A stretch of DNA of 64,000 nt, taken from Xanthobacteraceae bacterium. GTDB taxonomy: Bacteria; Pseudomonadota; Alphaproteobacteria; Rhizobiales; Xanthobacteraceae. The DNA lies in the NCBI GenBank assembly GCA_019745775.1, contig JAIESR010000030.1, positions 62,001 through 126,000 on the forward strand, in the 5' to 3' direction. Of the stretch, positions 1 through 8,155 are shown piece after piece. Both the position numbers and the translations under genes were made by a program. Within the stretch, counting starts at the first letter, position 1; the number at the start of each line of letters is the position of its first letter. Below the pieces are notes generated by a model. It was not told where the DNA came from and ran no database searches. It saw only the letters and a program-made list of their open reading frames with translations.

Positions 1-505
1 CCACTTCGAGCTTCTCGGACAGGGCGTTCGTCACCGAGATGCCGACGCCGTGCAGACCGCCCGAGGTTTCATAGACCTTGGAATCGAACTTTCCACCGGC
101 ATGCAGCGTCGTCATGATCACTTCGAGCGCGGACTTGCTCTTGAACTTGGGATGCGGATCGACCGGAATGCCGCGGCCGTTGTCGGTGACGGTGACGAAG
201 CCGTCCTTGTCGAGCTCGACCTTGATGAAATTCGCGTGGCCGTTCAGCACCTCGTCCATGGCGTTGTCGATCGCCTCGGCGAAGATGTGATGCAGCGCCT
301 TCTCGTCGGTGCCGCCGATATACATGCCGGGCCGGCGCCGCACCGGCTCCAGGCCTTCCAGGACCTCGATGTCGTGGGCCGTATAGCCCCCCTCGGCGCT
401 GGAGGGGCGCGCGGCGCGGGTCGGCTTGCCCCGCCCGGGCGCCGAACGCGACGTGGGCAGGTCGAAAAGGTCACGGGCGGCAGGTTTTTTAGCTGCTTTT
501 GCCAT
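1..505 (-). CDS. parE: DNA topoisomerase IV subunit B (5' part, cut by window edge)
   Basis: Only the first 168 codons lie in the window; the gene runs off the left edge. ParE is the ATPase subunit of topoisomerase IV, which decatenates daughter chromosomes together with ParC. Visible are a basic, low-complexity N-terminal extension of about 35 residues, then the GHKL ATPase fold: a YIGG strand, the EAIDNAMDE helix that carries the catalytic Glu and Mg-binding Asn, the DNGRGIP ATP-binding motif and the [15 protein letters not shown] lid. The ATG at 503-505 is the first Met in frame and gives MAKAAKK, a start typical of alphaproteobacterial ParE. GyrB is the alternative; the N-terminal extension and the [16 protein letters not shown] wording favour ParE. 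The next gene upstream is divergent, 205 bp away. Confidence 0.9.
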   Translation of the reverse strand, partial: MAKAAKKPAARDLFDLPTSRSAPGRGKPTRAARPSSAEGGYTAHDIEVLEGLEPVRRRPGMYIGGTDEKALHHIFAEAIDNAMDEVLNGHANFIKVELDKDGFVTVTDNGRGIPVDPHPKFKSKSALEVIMTTLHAGGKFDSKVYETSGGLHGVGISVTNALSEKLEV

Positions 506-631
506 TCAGAGTTCCCAGCCTGGAAGTGCGAATCAATCCGACAAACTATGCCACGGGCGTGGCCCAATCGTGATCCGGAGATAGGTGCTGGAGGGCTGGT
601 ATTGGAGGGAAGGGAACGCTATTCGCTTGGG

Positions 632-681
632 GCATGACCTTATCCGAAAACCAATGCCCACTTTTCGGGGTGATGCGCTAG
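632..681. repeat. Intergenic palindromic repeat, family A (copy 1)
   Basis: A 50-bp element that starts GCATGACC, contains TCCGAAAA and the core CCACTTTTCGG, and ends ATGCGCTAG. It is a near match to 47791-47840. Short elements with the same CCGAAAA / TTTTCGG arms are, to my knowledge, frequent between genes in Bradyrhizobiaceae genomes. It lies just upstream of the DedA gene. Confidence 0.6.
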
Positions 682-710
682 GTCGCCGCCCGTCAGGACC
701 CGCCCGCCGC

Positions 711-1250
711 ATGTTCGAGAGACTGGAAAGTTACGCCCAGATCATCATTGAATTCGTCAAGACACACGAGGGCTGGGCGCCGCTCGTGGTCTTTCTGCTG
801 GCTTTCGGGGAATCGCTCGCCTTCATCTCCCTGCTGCTGCCGGCCTGGGCGGCCCTGATCGGCATCGGCACCGTGATCATGGCTGGCGGAATCAACTTCT
901 GGCCGATCTGGATCGCCGCCTCGCTCGGCGCCGCCATGGGCGACTGGCTGTCCTACTGGATCGGCCGCAAGCTCGAATACACGGTGCAGCACATCTGGCC
1001 GCTGTCGAGGCACCCGGAACTGATTCCCAAAGGCGAAGCCTTCATGAAGAAATGGGGCGTCGCCGGCATCTTCATCGGGCGGTTCTTCGGTCCGTTGCGC
1101 GCGTCGGTGCCGCTCATCGCCGGCATTTTCGAGATGCCGTTCTGGCGCTTCCAGATCGCGAACTTCGCTTCGGCTTTCGTGTGGGCGGCGGTGCTGCTCA
1201 CCACCGGTGACATTGTCGGCAAATTGATCAAGTGGCTGTGGGGCGGCTGA
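711..1250 (+). CDS. DedA-family (VTT domain) inner-membrane protein
   Basis: A 179-residue integral membrane protein of the DedA/SNARE-associated (VTT) family. Members are implicated in membrane homeostasis and lipid carrier (C55-P) or phospholipid recycling; the substrate here is unknown. Seen in the sequence: a hydrophobic re-entrant pair (LVVFLLAFGESLAFISLLLP, then a helix around residues 45-65), the G-x-x-x-G-D-W-x-S-Y-x-I-G-R signature, the conserved GRFFGPLRASVPLIAG segment that carries the family Arg, and a C-terminal hydrophobic helix. The ATG at 711 is preferred to an upstream in-frame codon at 585, because the upstream extension would cross repeat family A and has no family resemblance. 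Standalone gene. Confidence 0.85.
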   Translation: MFERLESYAQIIIEFVKTHEGWAPLVVFLLAFGESLAFISLLLPAWAALIGIGTVIMAGGINFWPIWIAASLGAAMGDWLSYWIGRKLEYTVQHIWPLSRHPELIPKGEAFMKKWGVAGIFIGRFFGPLRASVPLIAGIFEMPFWRFQIANFASAFVWAAVLLTTGDIVGKLIKWLWGG

Positions 1251-1256
1251 CGCCGG

Positions 1257-2864
1257 TCAGGCCGCGCGCATCACGATGTGATAACCGTCGATGTCGCCGT
1301 GGACGCCGCGCCGGATGACCTGCGGCTCGATCATTTCCACGTTGAATCGGTTCTGCGCCGCCAGCCTTCGCAGGTAGCCGATCGAATGCGCGTAGCGCAG
1401 CGTGCTGCGCAGCACGAACCCGTCGCCATCGGCGGCTTCGACCGAAAAGCAGAACAGGCCGTCCGGGCGCAATGCGCGGCGCAGCGCTGGAAACACCGGT
1501 GCGAGATCGCCGACATAGATGAACACGTCAGTGGCGACTGCGAGATCGAAGGCGCCGTCCTGCGTCGGCAGGAATGCCGTGATGTCGTCACTCACCAAAC
1601 GGTCGTAGATTCTCCGCTGCCGCGCCTTCTCCAGCATGTTGGCGGAGAGGTCGACACCGGTCAGCGTGCGCGCACGCGGACGCAGGAGGTTCCCCATCAG
1701 TCCGGTGCCGCAGCCGAGGTCCAGGATGTCGAGCGTTTTTGGGGGCGCGTAACGCATGATCGTGCCGGCGAGCACCTCCGGGGAGTGATAGTTGAGGTTC
1801 TTGACGAGGTCGTGCTCGAAATTGTCGGCGTAGTTGTCGAACAGGCCGGTGACGAACTGCTGCGGCGACGTGGCGGGCGACGCGCCGACGCCAAGTCCGG
1901 CGAGATAGAAATCGATCATCGCGGTATCCGCGCCGAACGCCAGCGCTTGCCGATAGGCGGCAATGGCCTCGGGGGTGCGCTCGAGGAAGCGAAGCACGTC
2001 ACCGCGCCCGACCCACGCACTGACCATGGTGGGATCGAGCGTCACCGCGCGATCATAGGCGGCGAGTGCCTGCACAAAATCCTTGCGTTCATAGAAGACA
2101 TTGCCGCGCCCAAGCCAGGCGGCGGCCAGGGTGGGGTGTAGCGCCAGCGCTTTGTCGAACGCCGCCAACGCGTCGTCATGGCGTTTGAGATCGCAGAGCG
2201 CATTGCCACGGTTCAACCAGGCTTCCGGCAGGTCGGGCTGCAGCGTCGCCGCTCTTTCGTAATCGCTCAACGCGTCGCCATGGCGCTTGAGCTTGCTTAG
2301 CGCGTTGCCGCGGCTGAGCCAGGCCTGCGCCAGATCGCCCTTGAGCGCGAGCGTCCGCCCATAGGCGGCCAGCGCATCATCTGGACGATTCAGATCGAAC
2401 AGGACATTGGCGCGGCCGAGCCACGCTCCGACGATGGTCGGCGACAGTGCGAGTGCCTGCTCATAGGCGGCGAGCGCCTCGTCATATCGTTTGAGGCGGT
2501 GCAAAGCGTTGCCGCGATTGTTGTGGATTTCAGCGGCACGCGGCTCTTGCACCAGGAGCCGGTCATAGGCCGCGACCGCGTCGGCGAAGCGTTCGCCGTG
2601 GACGTGGCAGTCCGCCAGCACCAGCAGCGCCTCGATGCTGGTGGGATTGATTGCGAGCGCCTGCTCGGCGAAAGCCTGTGCCTCGGCGCGCTTGTTCTGC
2701 TGCACAAGAGCGATCGACAGGTTGGTGAGAACGGCGATCTGGCCCGGCGCCAGCTTGAGCGCCTCGCGCAGCCGCGGTTCGGCGTCGCGGAAATTCGACG
2801 AATCCATCAGCGCCAGGGCTTCGAAGAACAGCGTCTTGGCGGTTTCGGAGTTGCTCGTAGCCAT
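1257..2864 (-). CDS. TPR-repeat methyltransferase
   Basis: A 535-residue protein with two halves. Residues 1 to about 320 are at least eight tandem tetratricopeptide repeats (recurrent A-W-L-x-R-G-N-A, D-A-L-A-A-Y and A-L-x-L-x-P segments). Residues about 345-535 are a class I SAM-dependent methyltransferase: motif I LDLGCGTGLMG, an acidic GVDLS strand, and the later FDLAVATDVFIYVGDL segment. TPR-methyltransferases of this layout act on protein or small-molecule targets recruited by the TPR arm; the target is not evident. The start is the ATG at 2862-2864, the only Met near the N-terminus of the repeat domain. It lies 59 bp downstream of the fused spermidine-synthase-like gene on the same strand, so the two may be co-transcribed. 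Confidence 0.85.
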   Translation of the reverse strand: MATSNSETAKTLFFEALALMDSSNFRDAEPRLREALKLAPGQIAVLTNLSIALVQQNKRAEAQAFAEQALAINPTSIEALLVLADCHVHGERFADAVAAYDRLLVQEPRAAEIHNNRGNALHRLKRYDEALAAYEQALALSPTIVGAWLGRANVLFDLNRPDDALAAYGRTLALKGDLAQAWLSRGNALSKLKRHGDALSDYERAATLQPDLPEAWLNRGNALCDLKRHDDALAAFDKALALHPTLAAAWLGRGNVFYERKDFVQALAAYDRAVTLDPTMVSAWVGRGDVLRFLERTPEAIAAYRQALAFGADTAMIDFYLAGLGVGASPATSPQQFVTGLFDNYADNFEHDLVKNLNYHSPEVLAGTIMRYAPPKTLDILDLGCGTGLMGNLLRPRARTLTGVDLSANMLEKARQRRIYDRLVSDDITAFLPTQDGAFDLAVATDVFIYVGDLAPVFPALRRALRPDGLFCFSVEAADGDGFVLRSTLRYAHSIGYLRRLAAQNRFNVEMIEPQVIRRGVHGDIDGYHIVMRAA

Positions 2865-2923
2865 GGCGGCTATCCTGCCGCCATGGCCAGGGTCCTTGCA
2901 AGCAACGCGCGACGTAGAGGGCG

Positions 2924-5203
2924 CTACTGCCTTAGTTGCCGGATCAACGCGCCGACGATGTTGGAATAGTCGTCGGTCCAGACGCGCTGGCGCGGATTGG
3001 GCCGCTGCAGTTCCCAATATTGCGACTTGGCCAGCGGGCCGAAATCTTCGTCCTTGCGGGCGCTGACGGTGACGGTGCCGAGGAACTTGTAGTCGCTGTC
3101 GTCCTCGGTGACGTCGCCGCTCTCGCTGATGCGGGTGACCATGTCGTTTGCGTCCGCGATGCCGGTGACCACCGAACCAAGCTCGAGATGCCGGTTCGAG
3201 ATGTGGATCAGCACGATGCCGTTCGGCGAGAGCTTGCGCTTGTAGATCGCCATCGCCTCCTTGGTGAGGAGGTGGATCGGGATCGCGTCCGAGGTGAACG
3301 CGTCGACGACGATCAGGTCGTAGGCGCCGTCCGGCGCGTCGGCCAGCGTCAGGCGGGCGTCGCCCATGACGATCGGCACGTCCTGCCCGCACTCCTTGAG
3401 GAAGGTGAACATGCCCATGTCGCGGGCGAGCCGCACCATCAGCGCGTCGATCTCGTAGTAGGTCGCCTTGTCGCCGGGCTGCGAGCGGCAGATCAGGCTG
3501 CCGGTGCCCAGCCCGATCACCGCGTAGTTGATGGGACCGCCTTTGACCGCCTTGACGGCATCCATGCCCTGTGCGATCGCGGAGCCGTCGTAGTAATACA
3601 TCGTCGGCTGCGGACGCCCGGTGACGGGCTTGCCCTGCTTGTCCAGGATGCGCTGCCCGCCGTGCAGGGTGGTGCCGTGCGAGAGCGTCCGGAACTGGCC
3701 GTTCATCGTTTCGTTGACCTTCATCACCCCGAAGAAGCTGCGTAGCGTCAATGTGCTGCCGCTCTCCTGGACGTGATGATGCGCCAGCAACACCGTCGCG
3801 ACGATGGCTGCGAACGGCACCGGATCGCGCCAGAACAGCACGGTCAGGATCAACAGCGCGCCGAGCATCATGTGATACTGGCTGATGCTGATGTCCTGCT
3901 CGAATTGCCGGAAAAGCACGGTGAGGATAATTGCCAGAACGACCGAACCGAACACGATAGCCTGCTGCCAGGTCGTCTTCGGCCAGGTGAGGCCCGGGCG
4001 GCACAGCACCGCGAGCGTGATCAGGATCGGATATTCCGCGATCCAGTTGAAGACATAGGGCGCGGCCAAGCCGGAGGCGATGCCGCCGACCATGCCGCCG
4101 AACGACATCCACATATAGAACGACGTCAGATACCGCGCCGGCGGCCGGCGGCTGGCGAGCTCGCCGTGGCACATCAGCGTCAACACGAAGAACACGATGA
4201 GGTGGACCGCCATGATGCCGACGATCATCCGAATCGGCTCGAAGACGATGACCGCGACCAGCGCGAGCACGAACACCGGCTGCACCTCGACCACCAGCCA
4301 GTGCGGAATGATCGGCTGGCGCGAGAACACGATCACGAAGGTGAGCAGGTAGAGCGCGAGCGGGATGACCCACAACAGCGGAACCGCCGCTACGTCGGTC
4401 GAGATGTGCGCGGTCACCGCGACCAGCAGCCCCGACGGCACCGCGGCGAGGAACACCCAGCGCACGACGTTGCCCCAGGTCGGCGGTGCGGCTTCGATCG
4501 CGCTTGGCTTCGCCGCCGCCGTCTCGGGTGCCACCGCCGCCGGCGCCTTGTCGGGCGATTGCCACAGCAGGTAGCCGCAGCCGGCGATCAAAAGGATGAG
4601 GACAATGAAGCCCGCCGCCCAGATCCAGGTCTGCGACGTCAGCGTGATCAGCGGCTCGATCAGGATCGGATAGGAGAGCAGCGCAAGGAAGCTGCCGATG
4701 TTGCTTGCGGCATAAAGGAAATAAGGATCGCTCGCCGACGGGTGGTCGGTGCGCGCGAACCAGGCTTGCAGCAGCGGCGCGTTGGCGGCGAGCGCGAAGA
4801 ATGGCGGTCCGATCGAGACCGCGAACATGCCGAGCAGCCAGAACGCTTCGCCGACCACCGGCGGACGACCCCAGTTCGACGCGATCGACAGCGGCAGCCA
4901 GAAGCAGGCGACCACCATCAAGCCGAGATGGATCATGACCGAACGACGGCCCGGCGCGTACTTCGTCAGCAGGTGGGCGTAGCCATAGCCGGCGAGCAGG
5001 CAGGCCTGGAAGAACACCATGGCCACCGACCATACGCCAGGTGCGCCACCAAGCCGCGGCAGTACCATCTTTGTGAACATCGGCTGCACCGCGAACAGCA
5101 GCGCGGCGCTCAGGAAGATGGACGCGGTGAAGACCACCAGAAGCTGGGTCATCCGCGAGGCTTGATCTTGGGTGGCGGGGGTCGTCGGGAGGGAATTGCT
5201 CAT
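2924..5203 (-). CDS. Membrane-fused spermidine-synthase-like protein (MFS/SpeE fusion type)
   Basis: A 759-residue protein. Residues about 20-470 hold a dozen or more hydrophobic helices of the type annotated as MFS in fused MFS/spermidine synthase proteins. Residues about 520-750 resemble the polyamine synthase (Rossmann, decarboxy-SAM) fold, with YAVIGLGTGSL as the glycine-rich nucleotide loop, YYEIDA as the acidic strand and YDLIVVDAFTSDAIPIHLLTKEA as the gate segment with the conserved Asp and Ser. Spermidine synthases transfer aminopropyl groups to putrescine; for the membrane-fused group the substrate is not established, so true aminopropyltransferase activity is an inference. The TPR-methyltransferase follows on the same strand. 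Confidence 0.82.
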   Translation of the reverse strand: MSNSLPTTPATQDQASRMTQLLVVFTASIFLSAALLFAVQPMFTKMVLPRLGGAPGVWSVAMVFFQACLLAGYGYAHLLTKYAPGRRSVMIHLGLMVVACFWLPLSIASNWGRPPVVGEAFWLLGMFAVSIGPPFFALAANAPLLQAWFARTDHPSASDPYFLYAASNIGSFLALLSYPILIEPLITLTSQTWIWAAGFIVLILLIAGCGYLLWQSPDKAPAAVAPETAAAKPSAIEAAPPTWGNVVRWVFLAAVPSGLLVAVTAHISTDVAAVPLLWVIPLALYLLTFVIVFSRQPIIPHWLVVEVQPVFVLALVAVIVFEPIRMIVGIMAVHLIVFFVLTLMCHGELASRRPPARYLTSFYMWMSFGGMVGGIASGLAAPYVFNWIAEYPILITLAVLCRPGLTWPKTTWQQAIVFGSVVLAIILTVLFRQFEQDISISQYHMMLGALLILTVLFWRDPVPFAAIVATVLLAHHHVQESGSTLTLRSFFGVMKVNETMNGQFRTLSHGTTLHGGQRILDKQGKPVTGRPQPTMYYYDGSAIAQGMDAVKAVKGGPINYAVIGLGTGSLICRSQPGDKATYYEIDALMVRLARDMGMFTFLKECGQDVPIVMGDARLTLADAPDGAYDLIVVDAFTSDAIPIHLLTKEAMAIYKRKLSPNGIVLIHISNRHLELGSVVTGIADANDMVTRISESGDVTEDDSDYKFLGTVTVSARKDEDFGPLAKSQYWELQRPNPRQRVWTDDYSNIVGALIRQLRQ

Positions 5204-5391
5204 GATTTTTCACTTATCCGCCGCGGCGCGGGCGCTGGCAAGCCGGGAATAGGCCCGGGAACGGCCCCGGGAATAGCCACTACCGCAGGATGTTTGTCAC
5301 ATCGACGCCCCGGCGCCCGTGGTATCCTATTCGATACCGGCGGCTCAAGCCGGGATCAGCTAACCGTGTCCATCCTGGGAGGAAATGATCC

Positions 5392-6390
5392 ATGACCACG
5401 CTCAATCGCCGCACCGTGCTGACCGGTGCCGCGGCCGCCGGCGCCGCGACGCTGGCGCCCGCTCTGACGCCCCCTGTACAGGCCGCCGCACCGCTGTCCG
5501 GCCAGCAGGCGCCCGGCTGGTATCGCTATAAAGTCGGCGAAATCGAGGTGACCGTCGCCACCGACGGCGTGAACCGCTTCAAATTCCCGGACGGCTTTAT
5601 CACCAATCAGGGCCGCGCCGAGATCAACGCCGCGCTGGCGGGAGCCTATCTACAACCCGGCCCTGACATGATCGCGATCCCTTACTGCCCGTGCGCGGTC
5701 AACACCGGCTCGCGGCTGGTGGTGATCGACACCGGTACCGGCGAAGCGAACTTCAAGAACAGCAAGGGCGCCGCCGGTCAGTTCCACACCAATCTGAAGG
5801 CGTCCGGCATCGACCGCAATCAGGTCGACGTCGTGATCATCTCCCATATACACGGCGACCACATCAACGGACTGCTCACGCCCGACAGCAAGCCGGCGTT
5901 CCCGAACGCCGAGATCATGGTGCCGGCGCCGGAGTGGAAGTACTTCACCGACGACGGCGAGATGAGCCGCCAGACCACCGATCGCATGAAGGGCGTGTTC
6001 GCCGGTTTCCGCCGGGTGTTCGACGCCCTCGGCCGCAAGGTCACGCAATATGAAGGCGGCAAGGAGATCGTGCCCGGCATCACCGCGGTTGCGACCCATG
6101 GGCACACGCCGGGTCACATGTCGCACATCGTCTCGTCAGGCAGCAGCAAGGTCTACGTCCAGGCCGACGTCACCAACCTGCCGATCTTCGTGCGTAATCC
6201 CGGCTGGCACCTGATGTTCGACCAGGACGCCAAGATGGCGGAAGCGACCCGCCGCAAGGTCTACGACATGCTGGTCGCCGAGAAGATGATGGTGCAGGGC
6301 TTCCACTATCCGTTCCCGGGGCTCGCTTATATCGAGAAGAGCGGCTCGGGCTATCGTGAGATTCCAGTGCCGTGGAGCCCGGTGCTGTAA
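5392..6390 (+). CDS. Exported metallo-beta-lactamase-fold hydrolase, paralogue 1
   Basis: A 332-residue MBL-fold metallohydrolase with an N-terminal export signal (NRR then an Ala-rich stretch, cleavage near VQAAAP), so probably periplasmic. The metal site is visible: SHIHGDHING gives His152, His154, Asp156 and His157, and later ligands are His in THGHTPGH and Asp in QADVTN. This ligand pattern fits the broad AHL-lactonase / quinoprotein-relay-like MBL group; the substrate is unknown. A strong GGAGGAAAT ribosome site precedes the ATG. It is followed by a close paralogue 155 bp downstream, suggesting a tandem duplication. Confidence 0.85.
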   Translation: MTTLNRRTVLTGAAAAGAATLAPALTPPVQAAAPLSGQQAPGWYRYKVGEIEVTVATDGVNRFKFPDGFITNQGRAEINAALAGAYLQPGPDMIAIPYCPCAVNTGSRLVVIDTGTGEANFKNSKGAAGQFHTNLKASGIDRNQVDVVIISHIHGDHINGLLTPDSKPAFPNAEIMVPAPEWKYFTDDGEMSRQTTDRMKGVFAGFRRVFDALGRKVTQYEGGKEIVPGITAVATHGHTPGHMSHIVSSGSSKVYVQADVTNLPIFVRNPGWHLMFDQDAKMAEATRRKVYDMLVAEKMMVQGFHYPFPGLAYIEKSGSGYREIPVPWSPVL

Positions 6391-6416
6391 CGCGCCGCGG
6401 TTACGACCAGTCACGG

Positions 6417-6456
6417 AGGGCCGCTTCCCTCGCGGGCGGGCGGCCTTTCGGTGTTT
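6417..6456 (+). terminator. Possible intrinsic terminator between the two MBL genes
   Basis: GGCCGC at 6419-6424 pairs with GCGGCC at 6440-6445 across a GC-rich loop, followed by a TTTCGGTGTTTG tail. The U-tract is interrupted, so termination is plausible but weak. Confidence 0.4.
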
Positions 6457-6545
6457 GTGCCAGTCGCTAAATTCGAGCCGGAATAAAGGGCCAACCGCGC
6501 GCAGGCGCGGCAATGGAGCTCGACCACTTGAGCAGGGAGGACGAC

Positions 6546-7535
6546 ATGACCGAAGTGACGCGCCGCGGCGCCATTGCAGCGGCGGCCGCAACGACATTGG
6601 CCTCGATGGGCGCAAGCGCGCCGGCGGGTGCCGCCGCGCCGGCGGCCGGTCGCCGCGCTCCGGGCTGGTATCGCTACACGGTCGGCGATCTCGAAGTGAC
6701 GGTGGTGACCGACGGCGCACGCTCGTTCGACCTGACGCCGTCCTACGTCACCAACGCGCCGATCGAAGAGGTGCGAAAGGCGCTGGCAGCGGCTTACATG
6801 CCGCCCAACCGCATGATCCATCACTACGCGCCGATCGTGATCAACACCGGCGGCAAGCTCGTCGTCATCGATACCGGCGGCGGTCCGGGCGCCTACAAGC
6901 AGACCAAAGGCGAACTTGGGCAGTTTGCGGAAAATCTCGTGGCGTCCGGCATCGATCCCAAATCGATCGACATGGTGGTGATCTCGCATTTCCACGGCGA
7001 CCACGTGAACGGCCTGCTCGACGCGAGCAACAAGCTCGCGTTCCCCAACGCCGAAGTGCTGGTGCCGGAGGTGGAGTGGAAGTTCTGGATGGACGACGGC
7101 GAGATGAGCCGAGCCTCGGCCGGACGCATGGCCGACCTGTTCAAGAACAACCGCCGCATCTTCGATGCGCTCGGCCGCAAGGTCACGACCTATGGCTGGG
7201 GCAAGGAGATCGCACCGGGCGTCCTGCCGGTGGCGACCACCGGCCATTCGATCGGGCACACGTCGTATGTGGTCTCATCCGGCAACAGCACGATCTATGT
7301 GCAGTCGGACGTGACCAACAATCCGGATCTCTTTGCACGCCATCCTGACTGGGGCGGCGCGTTCGACCAGGATCCGAACGCAGCGGTGGCGACGCGGCGC
7401 AAGGTCTACGACATGCTGGTGGCCGAAAAGCTGTTGGTGCAGGGCTTCCACTATCCGTTCCCGGGATTGGCGCGGGTCGAGAAGGCGGGGGGCGGCTATC
7501 GAGTGATTCCGGCGCCGTGGCATCCGACACTTTAG
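6546..7535 (+). CDS. Exported metallo-beta-lactamase-fold hydrolase, paralogue 2
   Basis: A 329-residue paralogue of the preceding gene, with the same domain order and an Ala-rich export signal (TRRG, then cleavage near AGAAAP). The metal motif SHFHGDHVNGLLDASN, the TTGHSIGHTS His segment and the SDVTNNPDLF Asp are all kept, so it should be catalytically competent. The core region (GWYRY, then ATDG/VTDG, and the final GFHYPFPGLA) is almost the same in both copies, while the N-terminal signal and linker differ. The ATG at 6546 is chosen over 6513 because GGGAGGA lies just upstream of it and the signal peptide begins there. Substrate unknown; AHL lactonase-like activity is only a guess. Confidence 0.85.
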   Translation: MTEVTRRGAIAAAAATTLASMGASAPAGAAAPAAGRRAPGWYRYTVGDLEVTVVTDGARSFDLTPSYVTNAPIEEVRKALAAAYMPPNRMIHHYAPIVINTGGKLVVIDTGGGPGAYKQTKGELGQFAENLVASGIDPKSIDMVVISHFHGDHVNGLLDASNKLAFPNAEVLVPEVEWKFWMDDGEMSRASAGRMADLFKNNRRIFDALGRKVTTYGWGKEIAPGVLPVATTGHSIGHTSYVVSSGNSTIYVQSDVTNNPDLFARHPDWGGAFDQDPNAAVATRRKVYDMLVAEKLLVQGFHYPFPGLARVEKAGGGYRVIPAPWHPTL

Positions 7536-7573
7536 GAGCCAAGGCGGCGCTTGAGGAACCAAGGCGGCGCTAG
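7534..7573. repeat. 20-bp tandem duplication joining two convergent gene ends
   Basis: Two adjacent 20-bp units, 7534-7553 and 7554-7573, differ at two positions (AGGAGCC/AGGAACC and GCTTG/GCTAG). The first unit overlaps the stop codon of the MBL gene and the second overlaps the stop codon of the convergent small-protein gene. Confidence 0.75.
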
Positions 7574-8142
7574 AGGCCGAGCGTGACTTCGGCCCAGCGC
7601 ATCACCGTCGGACCGTTGAGAAATTCGATCACGGCCGGTTCGGCGTCGCGCGGCCGGTCGTGCTGCATCACCGCGGTCGCAACAATCGCATCGCAACGGT
7701 CGTTGTAGCCGACCGACAATGCGGATTCGCCGGGCAGGCTTGGGTTCACGAGCGCATAAGGCCGGCTGCGCCCTTTCATCCAGGCGACGGCGATAGCACG
7801 GCCGTCGCCAAGCGCTTCGCTCTTTCCACCCAGTAGCTCGAGGTCGCCGATCCGTTCGAGCTCGGCATCGTCGGCGACCCCGGTGGCGCAATTGCAGAAG
7901 CCGATCTTGGCGCGGACATAGAGCGTCACCGGCGTTCCGCAGTCGGCCGCGCCGCATTGGTAGGCCTTGCCGCGCCCGAACTGGTCGGCCGGGAAGGGCC
8001 ATGGTACCTCGCTCCATCCCGACGGTGTCGCACCCGCCAAGGAGTGGTTGTCGGTCGAGCGCAACGCGGCGGGGAGCACGAGCGCGCCCGTGATGGCGCC
8101 AAGCGCGAGCGCAAGTGCCGCCAGAGGGAACGCCGCCTTCAT
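7570..8142 (-). CDS. Hypothetical exported/membrane-anchored protein with Cys pairs
   Basis: A 190-residue protein of unknown function. An N-terminal hydrophobic helix (residues about 4-25, Ala/Leu-rich) works as signal peptide or anchor. The mature part has CGAADC and CNC clusters (about residues 63-68 and 83-85) and one further Cys in DRC, suggesting disulphides or a metal in the periplasm. No catalytic motif was recognised. It starts 13 bp after the stop of the TPR protein gene on the same strand, so the two are probably one transcription unit. The ATG at 8142 is directly followed by the signal sequence, which supports this start. Confidence 0.7.
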   Translation of the reverse strand: MKAAFPLAALALALGAITGALVLPAALRSTDNHSLAGATPSGWSEVPWPFPADQFGRGKAYQCGAADCGTPVTLYVRAKIGFCNCATGVADDAELERIGDLELLGGKSEALGDGRAIAVAWMKGRSRPYALVNPSLPGESALSVGYNDRCDAIVATAVMQHDRPRDAEPAVIEFLNGPTVMRWAEVTLGL

Positions 8143-8155
8143 CGCCGTCGCCTTG

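Noticed and set aside
2865-5213. Upstream extension of the TPR-methyltransferase frame over the spermidine-synthase-like gene
   Set aside because: The extension is frame-shifted shadow of the neighbouring gene; the TPR protein begins at ATG 2864.
3773-5395. Plus-strand 540-codon frame opposite the fused spermidine-synthase-like gene
   Set aside because: Low-complexity Arg/His/Asp/Gln mirror sequence; the opposite strand encodes a recognisable membrane protein.
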